Origin: Saccharicrinis sp050296935
GTDB lineage: Bacteria; Bacteroidota; Bacteroidia; Bacteroidales; Marinilabiliaceae
Assembly (NCBI GenBank): GCA_050296935.1
Contig: JBNKRV010000317.1
Span: 1 to 25,488, forward strand
Length of the DNA stretch: 25,488 nucleotides
Direction: 5' to 3'
In this document: piece by piece, positions 15,212 through 23,758 of the stretch
Layout: each line of letters begins with the position of its first letter
How positions within the stretch are numbered: position 1 is the stretch's first letter
Translations under genes and position numbers: made by a program
The notes under the pieces: model-generated
Databases searched by the model: none
Told to the model about the DNA's origin: nothing
Seen by the model: only the letters and a program-made list of their open reading frames with translations

Positions 15212-15813
15212 TATTCCTCAATTAATTTATCTAATAATTCTTTTACTTTATTGTCATTCCAATTGGCAGCCCCCTTTTTTGAAAAGACAATTTTACCACT
15301 TTTTGAAATAACATATGTGGTTGGAAAGGCGCCCGAATGGAAGCTTTGTGGTAGTCCACTTACTGCCAAATACACAGGAATACTGTATTCCTTATCCTTT
15401 ATAAATTGAGAAACAACAGAATCCGCTTCGTTACTGATAAGTACAAATTCTATTTTCTCACTATAGTCGTTGTAAAGGCTTTGGATTGCAGGAAATTCAG
15501 CAACACATGGAGGACACCATGTAGCCCAGAAATTTAAAAATATCACCTTTCCTTTAAGATCCATAAATGATTTTTCGTTGCCATTCAGATCCTTGTATTT
15601 CCAGGCGTAATCCTTTTCCGAAGTCTGATATTCGCTTTCCGATTTCTCAGGTGCAGTTAAGGTGTATCTGATTACAAAAGAGCTGATCGTTTTTCTCGAT
15701 GTAGGATGAATCATTGCAATAAATAAAACCAGAAAAAGAAAGTCGATAACAATGCCTGCTTTTGTTTTTCGGGCTTTGTATTTCTGCCATTGTATTTTTA
15801 AAAACTCCTTCAT
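15211..15813 (-). CDS. TlpA/ResA-like membrane-anchored thioredoxin
   Basis: A 200-residue protein. It has a basic N-terminus, one membrane anchor at about residues 21-36 and a periplasmic thioredoxin domain. The domain carries FLNFWATWCPPCVAEFP with the redox pair Cys100/Cys103, and GAFPTTYVISKSGKIVF with the cis-Pro. WCPPC is the TlpA/ResA/CcmG form used to reduce disulfides of apocytochromes or other envelope proteins. No cytochrome c maturation gene is nearby, so the client is unknown. It overlaps dusB by one base and follows the gene at 15827 by 13 bp. The ATG start is well supported by the position of the membrane anchor. Confidence 0.88.
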   Translation of the reverse strand: MKEFLKIQWQKYKARKTKAGIVIDFLFLVLFIAMIHPTSRKTISSFVIRYTLTAPEKSESEYQTSEKDYAWKYKDLNGNEKSFMDLKGKVIFLNFWATWCPPCVAEFPAIQSLYNDYSEKIEFVLISNEADSVVSQFIKDKEYSIPVYLAVSGLPQSFHSGAFPTTYVISKSGKIVFSKKGAANWNDNKVKELLDKLIEE

Positions 15814-15826
15814 GAAAAATGTTGTT

Positions 15827-16489
15827 TTAAAGTTTTTTATAGGTTAATGCAATGGGCCATTTGATGCTTTTGTAAGAAGTTCCGTCTGTTGCAGAAATAA
15901 CCATTCTGATGGATCTATGTTCACTGAGACCTTCTACTTGATCATAGAATTTCTGTGCGTCTATAGTAAACTTATGCCCTGTATTAGGCAAAAGTGTTAT
16001 CGGAAAATAGTTTTGTCCACCGATGTTTTTAATTGAAAATTCGCGTTTATCTTTTCCCTTAAAAAACTGAATGGACGGATTGTTAAAAGTGATATCTCTT
16101 CGGGTATGATTAATCAATACCACTTTAAGGGCCAGTTTACCATCTGGTCGCACCTTATAAAATGAAACCCTGAATATCACAATCTTAGGATATAATTTTT
16201 CAATCCAGCCATATCTTTTGGCCACAAAAAATCCCAAAACCACAATGGCTATTAATAAAAGCGATTGTAGATCAGTGCCCTGATTCTGATTTTCCGGATT
16301 AGGGTTATTTACATCAACAGATGGATTTTGTATTAATGGTTGAATATTTTCAGTAACCGGTGATGGATTCTTTATGGGTGTTTCAGTCCCCTTGCTGCAT
16401 ATCTGAAGCATAATTGCCATGCCTAAAATAACATATATGATCAACCTGTTCTTTTTTAAGAACTCCACTAAATCTTTGAACTTTTGCAT
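15827..16489 (-). CDS. Two-TM membrane protein of unknown function
   Basis: I do not recognise this 220-residue protein. It has a membrane segment at about 14-32, a Pro/Asn/Gln-rich linker (34-70), a second membrane segment at about 72-91, and a C-terminal domain of alternating strands. That domain contains LALKVVLINHTRRDITFNNPSI and reads like an immunoglobulin-type beta-sandwich. With both segments inserted, the last domain and the N-terminus would be on the same side, and the Asn/Pro-rich loop on the other. It precedes the TlpA-like gene by 13 bp, so a shared transcript is likely. Confidence 0.6.
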   Translation of the reverse strand: MQKFKDLVEFLKKNRLIIYVILGMAIMLQICSKGTETPIKNPSPVTENIQPLIQNPSVDVNNPNPENQNQGTDLQSLLLIAIVVLGFFVAKRYGWIEKLYPKIVIFRVSFYKVRPDGKLALKVVLINHTRRDITFNNPSIQFFKGKDKREFSIKNIGGQNYFPITLLPNTGHKFTIDAQKFYDQVEGLSEHRSIRMVISATDGTSYKSIKWPIALTYKKL

Positions 16490-16551
16490 GAAGAATATTG
16501 GATTGTATAAATGGCTTAATTATCGGTAAAAAGTAGTATCTGAATCACTAA

Positions 16552-16965
16552 TTATTTCTCTTCAGCTGACTTGTCCGTTGTCTTAATCTCAGGAAAAGGA
16601 ATTAATCCCTTGTAATTGATGTAAAACTCACCACCAACTTCAGGTTTCGCCATGTCTTCTTCATTTTCACCGTTTGCATTTGCTATGCCTACGCTCGCAT
16701 ACCAACAGGATGCCTTGTGTTTAATCCCAAGTTCTTTAACCTGCTCAATAATTTCAGGTAAAATAATGCCCATTTCAGGATAATATCCGGTTTTTACCAC
16801 AATCATGTGAAACTGGTCACCTTTCTTGGCCAGTATTTGTGGATTGATATCCAGCTCTTTTCTTACATTTAAAACTTCGTATCCTTTATCTACTAAATCT
16901 TTGTATACAACTTTAATACCCAGAAAATGGAGTTCTTCCAGATTCATAATTTTTCCCTCTTCCAT
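16552..16965 (-). CDS. Small soluble protein, possibly a degenerate restriction-endonuclease-like fold
   Basis: A 137-residue protein with no signal or membrane segment. Residues about 28-60 (GYEVLN, then NPQILAKKGDQFHMIVVKT) have the strand-strand spacing of a PD-(D/E)XK nuclease core. However, the expected acidic residues are replaced: Asn-Pro-Gln in place of the Asp position, and Val in place of Glu in the VEVK-like strand. It would therefore be inactive. This is a weak analogy only, and the function is unknown. Met7 (MNLEELHF) is an alternative start. It is 62 bp upstream of the two-TM gene on the same strand. Confidence 0.55.
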   Translation of the reverse strand: MEEGKIMNLEELHFLGIKVVYKDLVDKGYEVLNVRKELDINPQILAKKGDQFHMIVVKTGYYPEMGIILPEIIEQVKELGIKHKASCWYASVGIANANGENEEDMAKPEVGGEFYINYKGLIPFPEIKTTDKSAEEK

Positions 16966-17036
16966 ATGTCAAACAAATAATTGAATGGGCAAAATTGGGA
17001 AAATAGAAGTAAATAATCTAATGATTACCAGATAAA

Positions 17037-17753
17037 TTATTCATTATCTAAATCAAAAATGAAAGTTGAATTGGGATATTCAGGTTTTATGTGTTTTTCT
17101 ACCGATTTTTTGATGGATTCTATTTGTTGCAGGAAGTCTTCAGATGGTTTGCTTCCGAAAACAGAAATCTGAAGATAAAATTTAAACTGCCTGTTTTTGT
17201 GTTTTTGAACATTATTGGCAGTATCAAATATCAGTCGTTGAATATCAAAAACTAATCGTTCCTCGTTCATATTGCCAATTAAAAAGGCGATAGAAGGATT
17301 TTTTGTAGTGTTTTCATCGGTTTCAATGGCATTGCAGGAGCTCTCTTCATAGTCGGGCACTTTAACCGGATAGAAGATGTTATCCTCAAGATTACTGAAT
17401 TGAAGATCTCCGATAGGAGCCAGGGTTTCTTTATTTACCAATTGAAAATATACCAGACCTTTATCAAAAATGGAATGATACCCCTTATATAAAAAGTAGG
17501 TAAGTTCCTGGCTTTTGTCAATCATTGTCACAAAGTCAGTAATCACAAATGCTTCCGAATCATATTCGCTCAGTGTGTGCTTTACAAATTCATTTGTAAA
17601 CTCGTCCATGGTTACTTCAATGGCTTTACCAAAGACAGAACGGATTACCATTTTGTTTTTTACAATTAATCCATTGTCGTTAAGCTTTAAAAGCTTGGAA
17701 TTAGTGCTTTTAATCAGATGCTTTAAAAAAACTGCTCCTTCAAGATAATCCAT
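17037..17753 (-). CDS. Conserved-looking soluble protein of unknown function
   Basis: I do not recognise this 238-residue protein. It has no signal peptide or membrane segment and is acidic, with mixed strand and helix content. A C-terminal half (about 150-238) contains PSIAFLIGNMNEERLVFDIQ, a KFYLQISVFG strand and a long helix with two Lys-Ser-Val repeats. It is the promoter-proximal gene of the minus-strand run to ogt, 71 bp before the next gene, and is divergent from the ModF-like ATPase. The intergenic region at 17754-17929 serves both directions. Confidence 0.55.
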   Translation of the reverse strand: MDYLEGAVFLKHLIKSTNSKLLKLNDNGLIVKNKMVIRSVFGKAIEVTMDEFTNEFVKHTLSEYDSEAFVITDFVTMIDKSQELTYFLYKGYHSIFDKGLVYFQLVNKETLAPIGDLQFSNLEDNIFYPVKVPDYEESSCNAIETDENTTKNPSIAFLIGNMNEERLVFDIQRLIFDTANNVQKHKNRQFKFYLQISVFGSKPSEDFLQQIESIKKSVEKHIKPEYPNSTFIFDLDNE

Positions 17754-17899
17754 ATCAGTTGCTTTATGGTTTAGGGTTTAAAATTATCAAAAAAATCATC
17801 ATATCGAATAAAAATCAAGGGGTGATTGTGGTATTTTGCAATATTTCATATTCAGAGTGTGAGAATGAGTGGGTGTTTATGAGTAGTTGTAGTTTTTGC

Positions 17900-17907
17900 T
17901 ATTTTTG
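17900..17907 (+). promoter_or_regulatory. Candidate -7 promoter box of the ModF-like gene
   Basis: TATTTTTG is an exact match to TAnnTTTG, 22 bp before the TTG start at 17930. A plausible -33 element (gttta near 17875-17879) lies about 20 bp upstream. The predicted leader is short, about 15 nt. Confidence 0.5.
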
Positions 17908-17929
17908 TATCAAATAAACCCGGATTCAA

Positions 17930-19165
17930 TTGAAACATTACGCAATAGAAGGAAAAAATCTATCCATGAAAGGGAAATGGATCAGTCAGCTCTTAAGTGG
18001 GAAGGCAGTTGGAATTGAAGGATTGGAAGGGAAAAAAGGGTTGCTTTTTTCTACCATTACATTAGAGCAATTGATTGATGATGAATTAAAACATGATCGT
18101 TTTGTTTTATCAGGTGATTCCACAAGAAGTATCAGAACCTTTAGTAGTGGGGAGCAAAGAAAGTCCTTGCTGGATTATTTAGTGATTCAGAATCCTGATT
18201 TCTTAGTGTTGGACAATCCTTTTGATTGTCTGGATGTGGATTCGGTTGAAGTATTAAAGAAACGATTGAAAACCATTTCGCAAAGTATCCCTCTCGTTCA
18301 GATATTTAAACGTAAAAGTGATATTTTAAGTTTTATCACGGATGTGTTGGTTGTGAATAAGGAAGATATAGTAGCTCAATATTCAATTGACGATTTTAAC
18401 CAACAGCATATTCATTCTGAACAAGCATTTTTAAATGTTTTAATACCTCCGCCATTATCTGAATATAAAAAGGTTGATGAATTATTGATTGATTTAAAGA
18501 ATGTAACGGTGCATTATGAGAGCAGGTGCATTGTTAAAAATATAAACTGGCAGATTAAAAAAGGTGAGTTCTGGCATTTGAAAGGACCAAACGGCTCAGG
18601 AAAAACAACGCTGTTGTCTATGATTTATGGAGACAACCCCAAAGCCTATGGACAGGAAATTTATTTGTTTGGAAATAAAAAAGGAACAGGGGAGAGTGTT
18701 TGGGGAATCAAGGAGAAGATAGGTTATTTTACCCCAGCGATGATCGAGAACTTTCATAGCAGTCAAACGGTGGAACAAATGGTGATTTCCGGATTAGTTG
18801 ATAGTGTGGGCTTGTATATGAAACCTACGGATCGGCAGCGCGACCTGGCATGGCAATGGTTAAAACTACTGGATCTGGAAGATAATAAAGAGGATCGTTT
18901 TTACCGGTTATCCCAGGTAAATCAGAGGATGGTGCTTATTGCCCGTGCTATGATTAAGCATCCACCCCTGTTAGTGTTGGATGAGCCATCAACCGGACTG
19001 GATGATTATCATGCCTCCTTAATGGTTCAATTGATTCAGAAAATTGCAGATGAAAGTAAAACGGCTATTTTGTATGTGTCGCATCGCACCGAGTCCGGAC
19101 TTCAGCCTTCCTTTACTTTTGAATTATTGAAAACAGAGAGTGGCTCTGAAGGAAGGGTAGTGTAA
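17930..19165 (+). CDS. ModF-like tandem ABC ATPase with asymmetric ATP sites
   Basis: A soluble protein of two ABC ATPase domains without membrane segments, resembling E. coli ModF (photorepair protein PhrA). The matching features include the ESVWGIKEKIGY stretch, the SDRQ-like TDRQRDLAWQWL segment, and overall order. Domain 1 (1-170) has a good signature FSSGEQ (71-76) and Walker B LVLDN (92-96). It lacks any Walker A P-loop and has Asn96 in place of the catalytic Glu. Domain 2 (185-411) has a perfect Walker A GPNGSGKT (219-226) and Walker B LLVLDEP (347-353), but its signature is LSQVNQ (327-332). In a head-to-tail dimer one composite site is complete and the other dead. The protein is about 80 residues shorter than ModF as I recall it, lost from domain 1. 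It starts at TTG 17930. It has no molybdate transport neighbours, so the role is unknown. Confidence 0.8.
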   Translation: MKHYAIEGKNLSMKGKWISQLLSGKAVGIEGLEGKKGLLFSTITLEQLIDDELKHDRFVLSGDSTRSIRTFSSGEQRKSLLDYLVIQNPDFLVLDNPFDCLDVDSVEVLKKRLKTISQSIPLVQIFKRKSDILSFITDVLVVNKEDIVAQYSIDDFNQQHIHSEQAFLNVLIPPPLSEYKKVDELLIDLKNVTVHYESRCIVKNINWQIKKGEFWHLKGPNGSGKTTLLSMIYGDNPKAYGQEIYLFGNKKGTGESVWGIKEKIGYFTPAMIENFHSSQTVEQMVISGLVDSVGLYMKPTDRQRDLAWQWLKLLDLEDNKEDRFYRLSQVNQRMVLIARAMIKHPPLLVLDEPSTGLDDYHASLMVQLIQKIADESKTAILYVSHRTESGLQPSFTFELLKTESGSEGRVV

Positions 19166-19797
19166 TTCAAAGTTAGTTGTTTTAGTTCTGGCAGAAGGAT
19201 TAAAATCACGGTGTCTGTTGTAAAAATGAGATTACAACATTGAAGTTGAAAGGACTAGTTCAATATGCCTTTTTATTTATATAGGACTAGTCACATCATT
19301 GTTAAAATGACAACAATTAAAACGTAAATCCGTTGTTACGTATCTATTTGTTGTTCCAGTTATTGAGCTGTTAGTATATTGTTGAGTGCAAATTTTGTTT
19401 ACTGCTATAAATAAGAGGTTAAATAATCTTTTATTCGGATATGGGTATTCAGGAAATATACTATGGAGGATTTCTTTTTTTATTTTAAAAGAGGGTAAAG
19501 GGATTTAATTTTAGAAAATATAATTCATCACAATTAGGATCTCAGATCAAAGTTAGTTGCTCAACTTTGGGCTTCTTGTTTATATGTGAATTTCCTGAGA
19601 ATAGCTTTATATACTTTGAATTCATAAGACTTCTCTATCCTCAGGAATAATACAAAATCATTAATGTTTTTTGATGTTATATATTAATGTGTTATTTATT
19701 AGTGCGTTAGGATTCGATGCTTCCATTGTGACAATCAGTGTTCCTGCATACTCAAGTTTAAAATGTATATTTATAAATTACTGAATGTTTACTGTAT

Positions 19798-19846
19798 GTC
19801 AATCATTTAACATAATCTGAGCTCTTTAATTTTAATCGAACTGTGG
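19798..19846. repeat. Decayed copy of the palindromic element (right end)
   Basis: The order tcaatcattta, then ctgagctc, then taattttaatcgaact is shared with the right ends at 1-137 and 3460-3722, but the terminal caggtt has changed to gtggta and there are several indels. This indicates an old insertion. Confidence 0.6.
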
Positions 19847-19965
19847 TATCAAGTTGTCTCACAAAATTGAAGCATATGATATGAGTTTTGGAATTACTTG
19901 GTAAATGGTATAACAAGAAGTTGCTGGAAGTCCGATTAATGATAATTGAAAGAAATTCTTCATTG

Positions 19966-20073
19966 TATTTTACTCTTTTATCGAAGTGCACCAATTAGAA
20001 TTTTATGCTGCCAAGCTTACTAAAGGTATTAGTTTCTTTTAATAATTCGGTTATGTTTTAGAATTCGATTTGG
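19966..20073. repeat. 107-bp direct repeat, copy 1
   Basis: From tattttactcttttatcg to gaattcgatttgg this is about 85-90% identical by eye to 23759-23865, in the same orientation. The pair brackets the 3.7-kb segment carrying the FG-GAP gene. Read on the minus strand it shows no open frame ending consistently, since a stop occurs at the same point in both copies, so it is probably a non-coding mobile repeat or recombination remnant. Confidence 0.8.
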
Positions 20074-20308
20074 TTTTCGTTTTTTATATTTTATCAAAGA
20101 GTTGTGAATATATTCAAAGTTGAATTTAATATAGACTCCCAAACTAATAATTAAGATCCCAATAACAGTATTTTAATAGTCTTTGGGGTTTTAACTATTT
20201 TACTGAGGAGGTTAATAACTTTCCTCGTAGCTAATTTTAAAACAAAAGAACTCAAAATGATCCACTCTTGAATTTATCTTTGCAAGTCTGGGAGCCATTC
20301 CATATATA

Positions 20309-22927
20309 TTACTCTTTTATCACCTTTATTGTCTTTTTAAAGTGTTCGGAGGATATATTAATATAATACATTCCCGGAGCACCATTAATTTTAAGTGTAT
20401 AATTCTCTGCAATTACATCATTATCTTTATAACAAATAGTTCCTAATGTATTAAATACCTGAATAGACGCTCTTTCGAAACAATTTAAGTGAATAGTAAT
20501 GTTTCCTTGAGTAGGATTAGGTGTAGCCATAATGCAATCCGTTGTGGCAGTATTATTTTCTAATTTATCAAAATCTGTTGCTATACCATTCTCTGTAATA
20601 TTTCTGTACAACGCAGTAAAACCACTACCCGAAGTTAACACATCATCATCTCCGTCATTGTCTACATCAATAAAACTTACACATCCGTTACTAGATCCAT
20701 CCATAACAACAGTTTCAACCTCAAAAAAGCCTCCATTACCATCATTTTGGTATAGATTGGTTATTTCCTTATAGTCAATGGTTTGTCCGTTAATTATGAT
20801 ATCTATAAAATCATCGTTATTAATATTCCCAAAAGATGCAGAGCTGTTATCTACTCCTTCGATAGAAATACTCGTATCTTCGGTGAATGAACCAGAACCA
20901 TTATTCTTAAATATTGTAGCGTATTTTCTATAATAGGTTCCTTTACCTGTTAATAATAAATCTTGATCTCCATCATTATCTATATCCCCAAACAGAATAG
21001 AACAATAACTAACTACTGGTAATGTATGATGGGGCACTTTTGAAAAGTTCCCTAAGCCATCGTTGGTATATATGTTAATAGTGTACTGACAGCTTGTGTT
21101 ATATTCGTCTATTCTTTCACAGCTAGAGCCACCAATTACTAAATCTATATCGTTATCCCCGTCAATATCGGCATAGGCAACAGAACCACCACTAACCCCT
21201 TCTATTGTTGTCTCAGTTTCTTCAGCAAATTCACCAGTACCATTATTTCTATACAAACGTACATCCGATGCGCGAGATTCCGATTTCCCTGTAATTAATA
21301 AATCCAGGTCGTTGTCGTTATCCATATCAAAAAAAGTGGATGTACTATTAACCACTCCGACAAACGGCGTATTGTTAACCGATTGGAATTCACCGTTGCC
21401 ATTGTTGGTATATAATACGGTGGAATATAAGTCTTCTGAATCGGAATCTGTACCGGTAATTAAAAGGTCGTTATCATTATCTCCATCTATATCGGCGAGA
21501 TTAACCGAACCATTAAAACTGTGCCCATTTATATCGAAATTAGCCTTCTCAGCATAGTTACCGTCACCATCGTTGGTATAAACCTTAGCACAAATACCAT
21601 TGAAAGCTTGTCCTGCAATTACTATATCCAGGTCAGAATCAGCATCAATGTCTGCATAATCAAAGGCACAGTTCGAAAAATTGTCAATAGAAGAGCTTTG
21701 CACCCTTCTGAAATCCATATTTCCTTCGTTTAAAAATACAACTGTGGTTCTAAATTGGCTGACAAACCGAGATCTGGTGTATCTATCTCCTGAACCATTT
21801 GCTATAATATCCAAATCACCATCTCCATCAATATCTGCAGCTATTGCAGTACCATCTGTTTTTAAATCAAAAGGACATGCAACAACCTTATTAAAGGTGC
21901 CTTTATTGTTTTCGTAAATCTCTGAATAGCTTATGCCCAATGCATTAGTGACACCTGAGAGGTAGATGTCATTGTCGTTGTCATTATCTAAATCACTAAA
22001 AAAAACTGCTCCTCCACCAACATTATCAAAGGTATTATTGGTATCTAAAGTATAATTTCCTGAACCATCATTTAAATATAGTCGGGTAACTTTTATATTG
22101 GAGTTATTGTATCCACATAAAATTACATCAGCATCTAAATCATTATCAGCATCTCCAAAGCAAACGTTGCTGAATGAAACGGGTTCGAAAACGGATGATA
22201 CATTAACATCTTCGGTAAAAATACCATGACCATCGTTTTTATAAAGCTTAGTATGTGCGACATATTCAGCATCATCTCCTACAATAATAAAGTCTAAATC
22301 TAAGTCTCCATCAACATCTGCAACATCTGCAGTACCGTATTTTGCAGGAGTAAATACATTTTCAATACTTTCAGTAAAATTTCCTAAACCATCATTAATG
22401 TATAGCTTAGCAAGTTTATCTCCTGTTAATAAAACATCTAAATCATCGTCGGAGTCAACATCTGCAAAGTTTATAGATCCATAAGTGCATGCTTCAAAAG
22501 GTGTATTTTCAATTAATGTGAAATTTCCAGATCCATCGTTTTTATACAGGTTAGTGTACAGCTTTAAATCCCCTTTCTGACCAGCAATAATAACATCCAT
22601 ATCGTTGTCGTTATCTACATCTGCAAATTCAACACTGCCGGATCTTGCCCCTTCAAAAGGAGTATCATTTACTATAGTAAAGTTACCGTTACCATCATTT
22701 TTGTATAGCACGGTTGTATGATGCCCATTGGCGTTTGCTCCTACTATAATTATATCTAAGTCTTCGTCATTATCGATGTCGGCAGTAGCAGAAATACCAA
22801 CATCTAAGCCCATAAATGACATGCTTTTACTTTCAGAAGGGGGTAATAATTTTTCAAATGCAATATTTTGAGCATTTGTGTTCAAGAGCACTAGTAAAAG
22901 TGCAACTAGAATTAATAGTTTGTTCAT
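20309..22927 (-). CDS. Secreted FG-GAP/VCBS 14-repeat protein with T9SS sorting domain
   Basis: An 872-residue exported protein. A signal peptide (1-19, ending NTNAQ) is followed by 14 tandem repeats of about 48-60 residues. Each begins with a calcium-loop motif of the form A-D-[VI]-D-N-D-x-D-x-D-[VIL] and ends with LYKNDGxGNFT. These are FG-GAP/VCBS blades that form beta-propellers binding Ca2+ in each Asp-rich loop. Fourteen blades would fit two seven-bladed propellers. The last 75 residues (MATPNPTQGNITIHL to TIKVIKE) form a type A T9SS C-terminal sorting domain, so the protein should cross the outer membrane and be displayed or released at the surface. No enzymatic domain is present, so adhesion or glycan binding is likely. 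The gene stands alone between direct repeats. Confidence 0.9.
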   Translation of the reverse strand: MNKLLILVALLLVLLNTNAQNIAFEKLLPPSESKSMSFMGLDVGISATADIDNDEDLDIIIVGANANGHHTTVLYKNDGNGNFTIVNDTPFEGARSGSVEFADVDNDNDMDVIIAGQKGDLKLYTNLYKNDGSGNFTLIENTPFEACTYGSINFADVDSDDDLDVLLTGDKLAKLYINDGLGNFTESIENVFTPAKYGTADVADVDGDLDLDFIIVGDDAEYVAHTKLYKNDGHGIFTEDVNVSSVFEPVSFSNVCFGDADNDLDADVILCGYNNSNIKVTRLYLNDGSGNYTLDTNNTFDNVGGGAVFFSDLDNDNDNDIYLSGVTNALGISYSEIYENNKGTFNKVVACPFDLKTDGTAIAADIDGDGDLDIIANGSGDRYTRSRFVSQFRTTVVFLNEGNMDFRRVQSSSIDNFSNCAFDYADIDADSDLDIVIAGQAFNGICAKVYTNDGDGNYAEKANFDINGHSFNGSVNLADIDGDNDNDLLITGTDSDSEDLYSTVLYTNNGNGEFQSVNNTPFVGVVNSTSTFFDMDNDNDLDLLITGKSESRASDVRLYRNNGTGEFAEETETTIEGVSGGSVAYADIDGDNDIDLVIGGSSCERIDEYNTSCQYTINIYTNDGLGNFSKVPHHTLPVVSYCSILFGDIDNDGDQDLLLTGKGTYYRKYATIFKNNGSGSFTEDTSISIEGVDNSSASFGNINNDDFIDIIINGQTIDYKEITNLYQNDGNGGFFEVETVVMDGSSNGCVSFIDVDNDGDDDVLTSGSGFTALYRNITENGIATDFDKLENNTATTDCIMATPNPTQGNITIHLNCFERASIQVFNTLGTICYKDNDVIAENYTLKINGAPGMYYINISSEHFKKTIKVIKE

Positions 22928-22987
22928 AATGAAAAATATTAATGATTTTTAAATTGTCTTGTTATTGTCTAATGTCAGTTTAAATGG

Positions 22988-22995
22988 CAAATCTA
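22988..22995 (-). promoter_or_regulatory. Candidate -7 box of the FG-GAP gene
   Basis: Read on the minus strand this is TAGATTTG, an exact TAnnTTTG match, 60 bp before the ATG. A clear -33 box is not seen. Confidence 0.4.
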
Positions 22996-23281
22996 TCTTT
23001 AATTTCGTAAATGTAATGCTATTAGTTTTATTTGTGTGTTTCAAATATTCTATTCCCATTATTAATAATGAAGGTTGATATGATCTTGTTTTCGTTTAAA
23101 TACTTCTTCTATGACTCCTATCTTTCCATAGTAATAAAATGCATAAATTATTTTTTAGTTAAAAAATATATTTCACCTTTGCGAATTATTTTTAGTTGTT
23201 TTTAAAGTTTTAGCTTGTATTTATCTTGCTCCTGAAGTATTATGAAATAACTTGTAAATCTCATGTTTTCTTCAAGTTCTT

Positions 23282-23731
23282 CTGCATATGTGCAGTATAA
23301 AACCTATCTGTAGCGGTATGGTTTGTAAGGGAGTGCGTACTCTTTACCTGTCAAGTTGCAGTATGTTTTGGAGCAGGTTACGATGCTCCCCAAACCACTG
23401 CACCCCTTATTAACTATGTCGGATGTGTGTGCCCTGCATGAGCAGTACTGCATTCACATCCGCAGTTCTTTAAAAAGTTCAAAAATACATATTATATTCA
23501 ATAATAATTTGGTGTAGATAATTTTTTCGAAGGGTAAAATGAAGGTTACGCACGGTTTATGTTTATGTATGTACTGCGTTCCTTCTAATATTATACTGTT
23601 GACATCGTTGATTTTCAATTCCCTATGATGCAGAGAAATACTCAGTACTGCCTGTTCCGATATTCTTAGGAATGTTCGTATGCTAGGTGCTGTGAGAGCT
23701 TCTCCACTAGGCTTTTGCCTGGTTACTCAAG
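23282..23731 (+). ncRNA. Hairpin-rich segment, possible degenerate ORF-less group II intron or structured RNA
   Basis: Successive stems are visible: ctgca-tatg-tgcag (23282-23295), gtaaggg/tctttac (23325-23347), a nested long stem from tgcagt to actgca with gttttggagca/tgctccccaaac inside (23357-23402), and ggatgtg/cacatcc (23421-23461). The 3' end has GTGAGAG, then an actaggc-tttt-gcctggt hairpin (23706-23723), then an unpaired A (23725) and ctca pairing back to tgag. This is the layout of group II intron domain VI with its branch-point A. Near 23427, GTGTGCCCTGCATGAGC resembles the 5' consensus GUGYGcccaGCaUGGG. There is no reverse-transcriptase ORF, and domain V is not clearly readable, so this is tentative and strand is inferred from domain VI. 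Confidence 0.35.
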
Positions 23732-23758
23732 TCTTATAATCACTATCAATCGAATTAG

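Larger units (their letters stand above)
19166..20308. other. 1.1-kb gene-poor region with decayed repeats
   Basis: No gene is supported. The stretch is very AT-rich. It contains a short direct repeat ggactagt near 19252 and 19283, a decayed copy of the palindromic element (19798-19846), and one copy of the 107-bp repeat (19966-20073). A 63-codon minus-strand ORF across 19803-19994 overlaps both repeats and looks accidental. Confidence 0.65.

Noticed and set aside
15003..15311. 102-codon plus-strand ORF over dusB and the thioredoxin gene
   Set aside because: Opposite strand of two confidently identified genes and crossing their junction.
19803..19994. 63-codon minus-strand ORF in the gene-poor region
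   Set aside because: It spans the decayed palindromic element and the start of the 107-bp repeat. The second copy of the repeat carries no matching extension, so the ORF is accidental.
19966..20073. Possible conserved C-terminal peptide encoded in the 107-bp repeat (minus strand, ...LKETNTF)
   Set aside because: Both copies share an in-frame stop just before this stretch and the frame has no start; similarity is explained by DNA repeat identity.
20532..21917. Several plus-strand ORFs antisense to the FG-GAP gene
   Set aside because: They are regular shadows of the Asp-rich tandem repeats, with Ser-rich low-complexity products and no start context.
20309..22927. FG-GAP repeats as an integrin-like or toxin complex (Tc-type) protein
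   Set aside because: Only propeller-type repeats and a T9SS tail are present; no toxin, protease or RHS region is visible.
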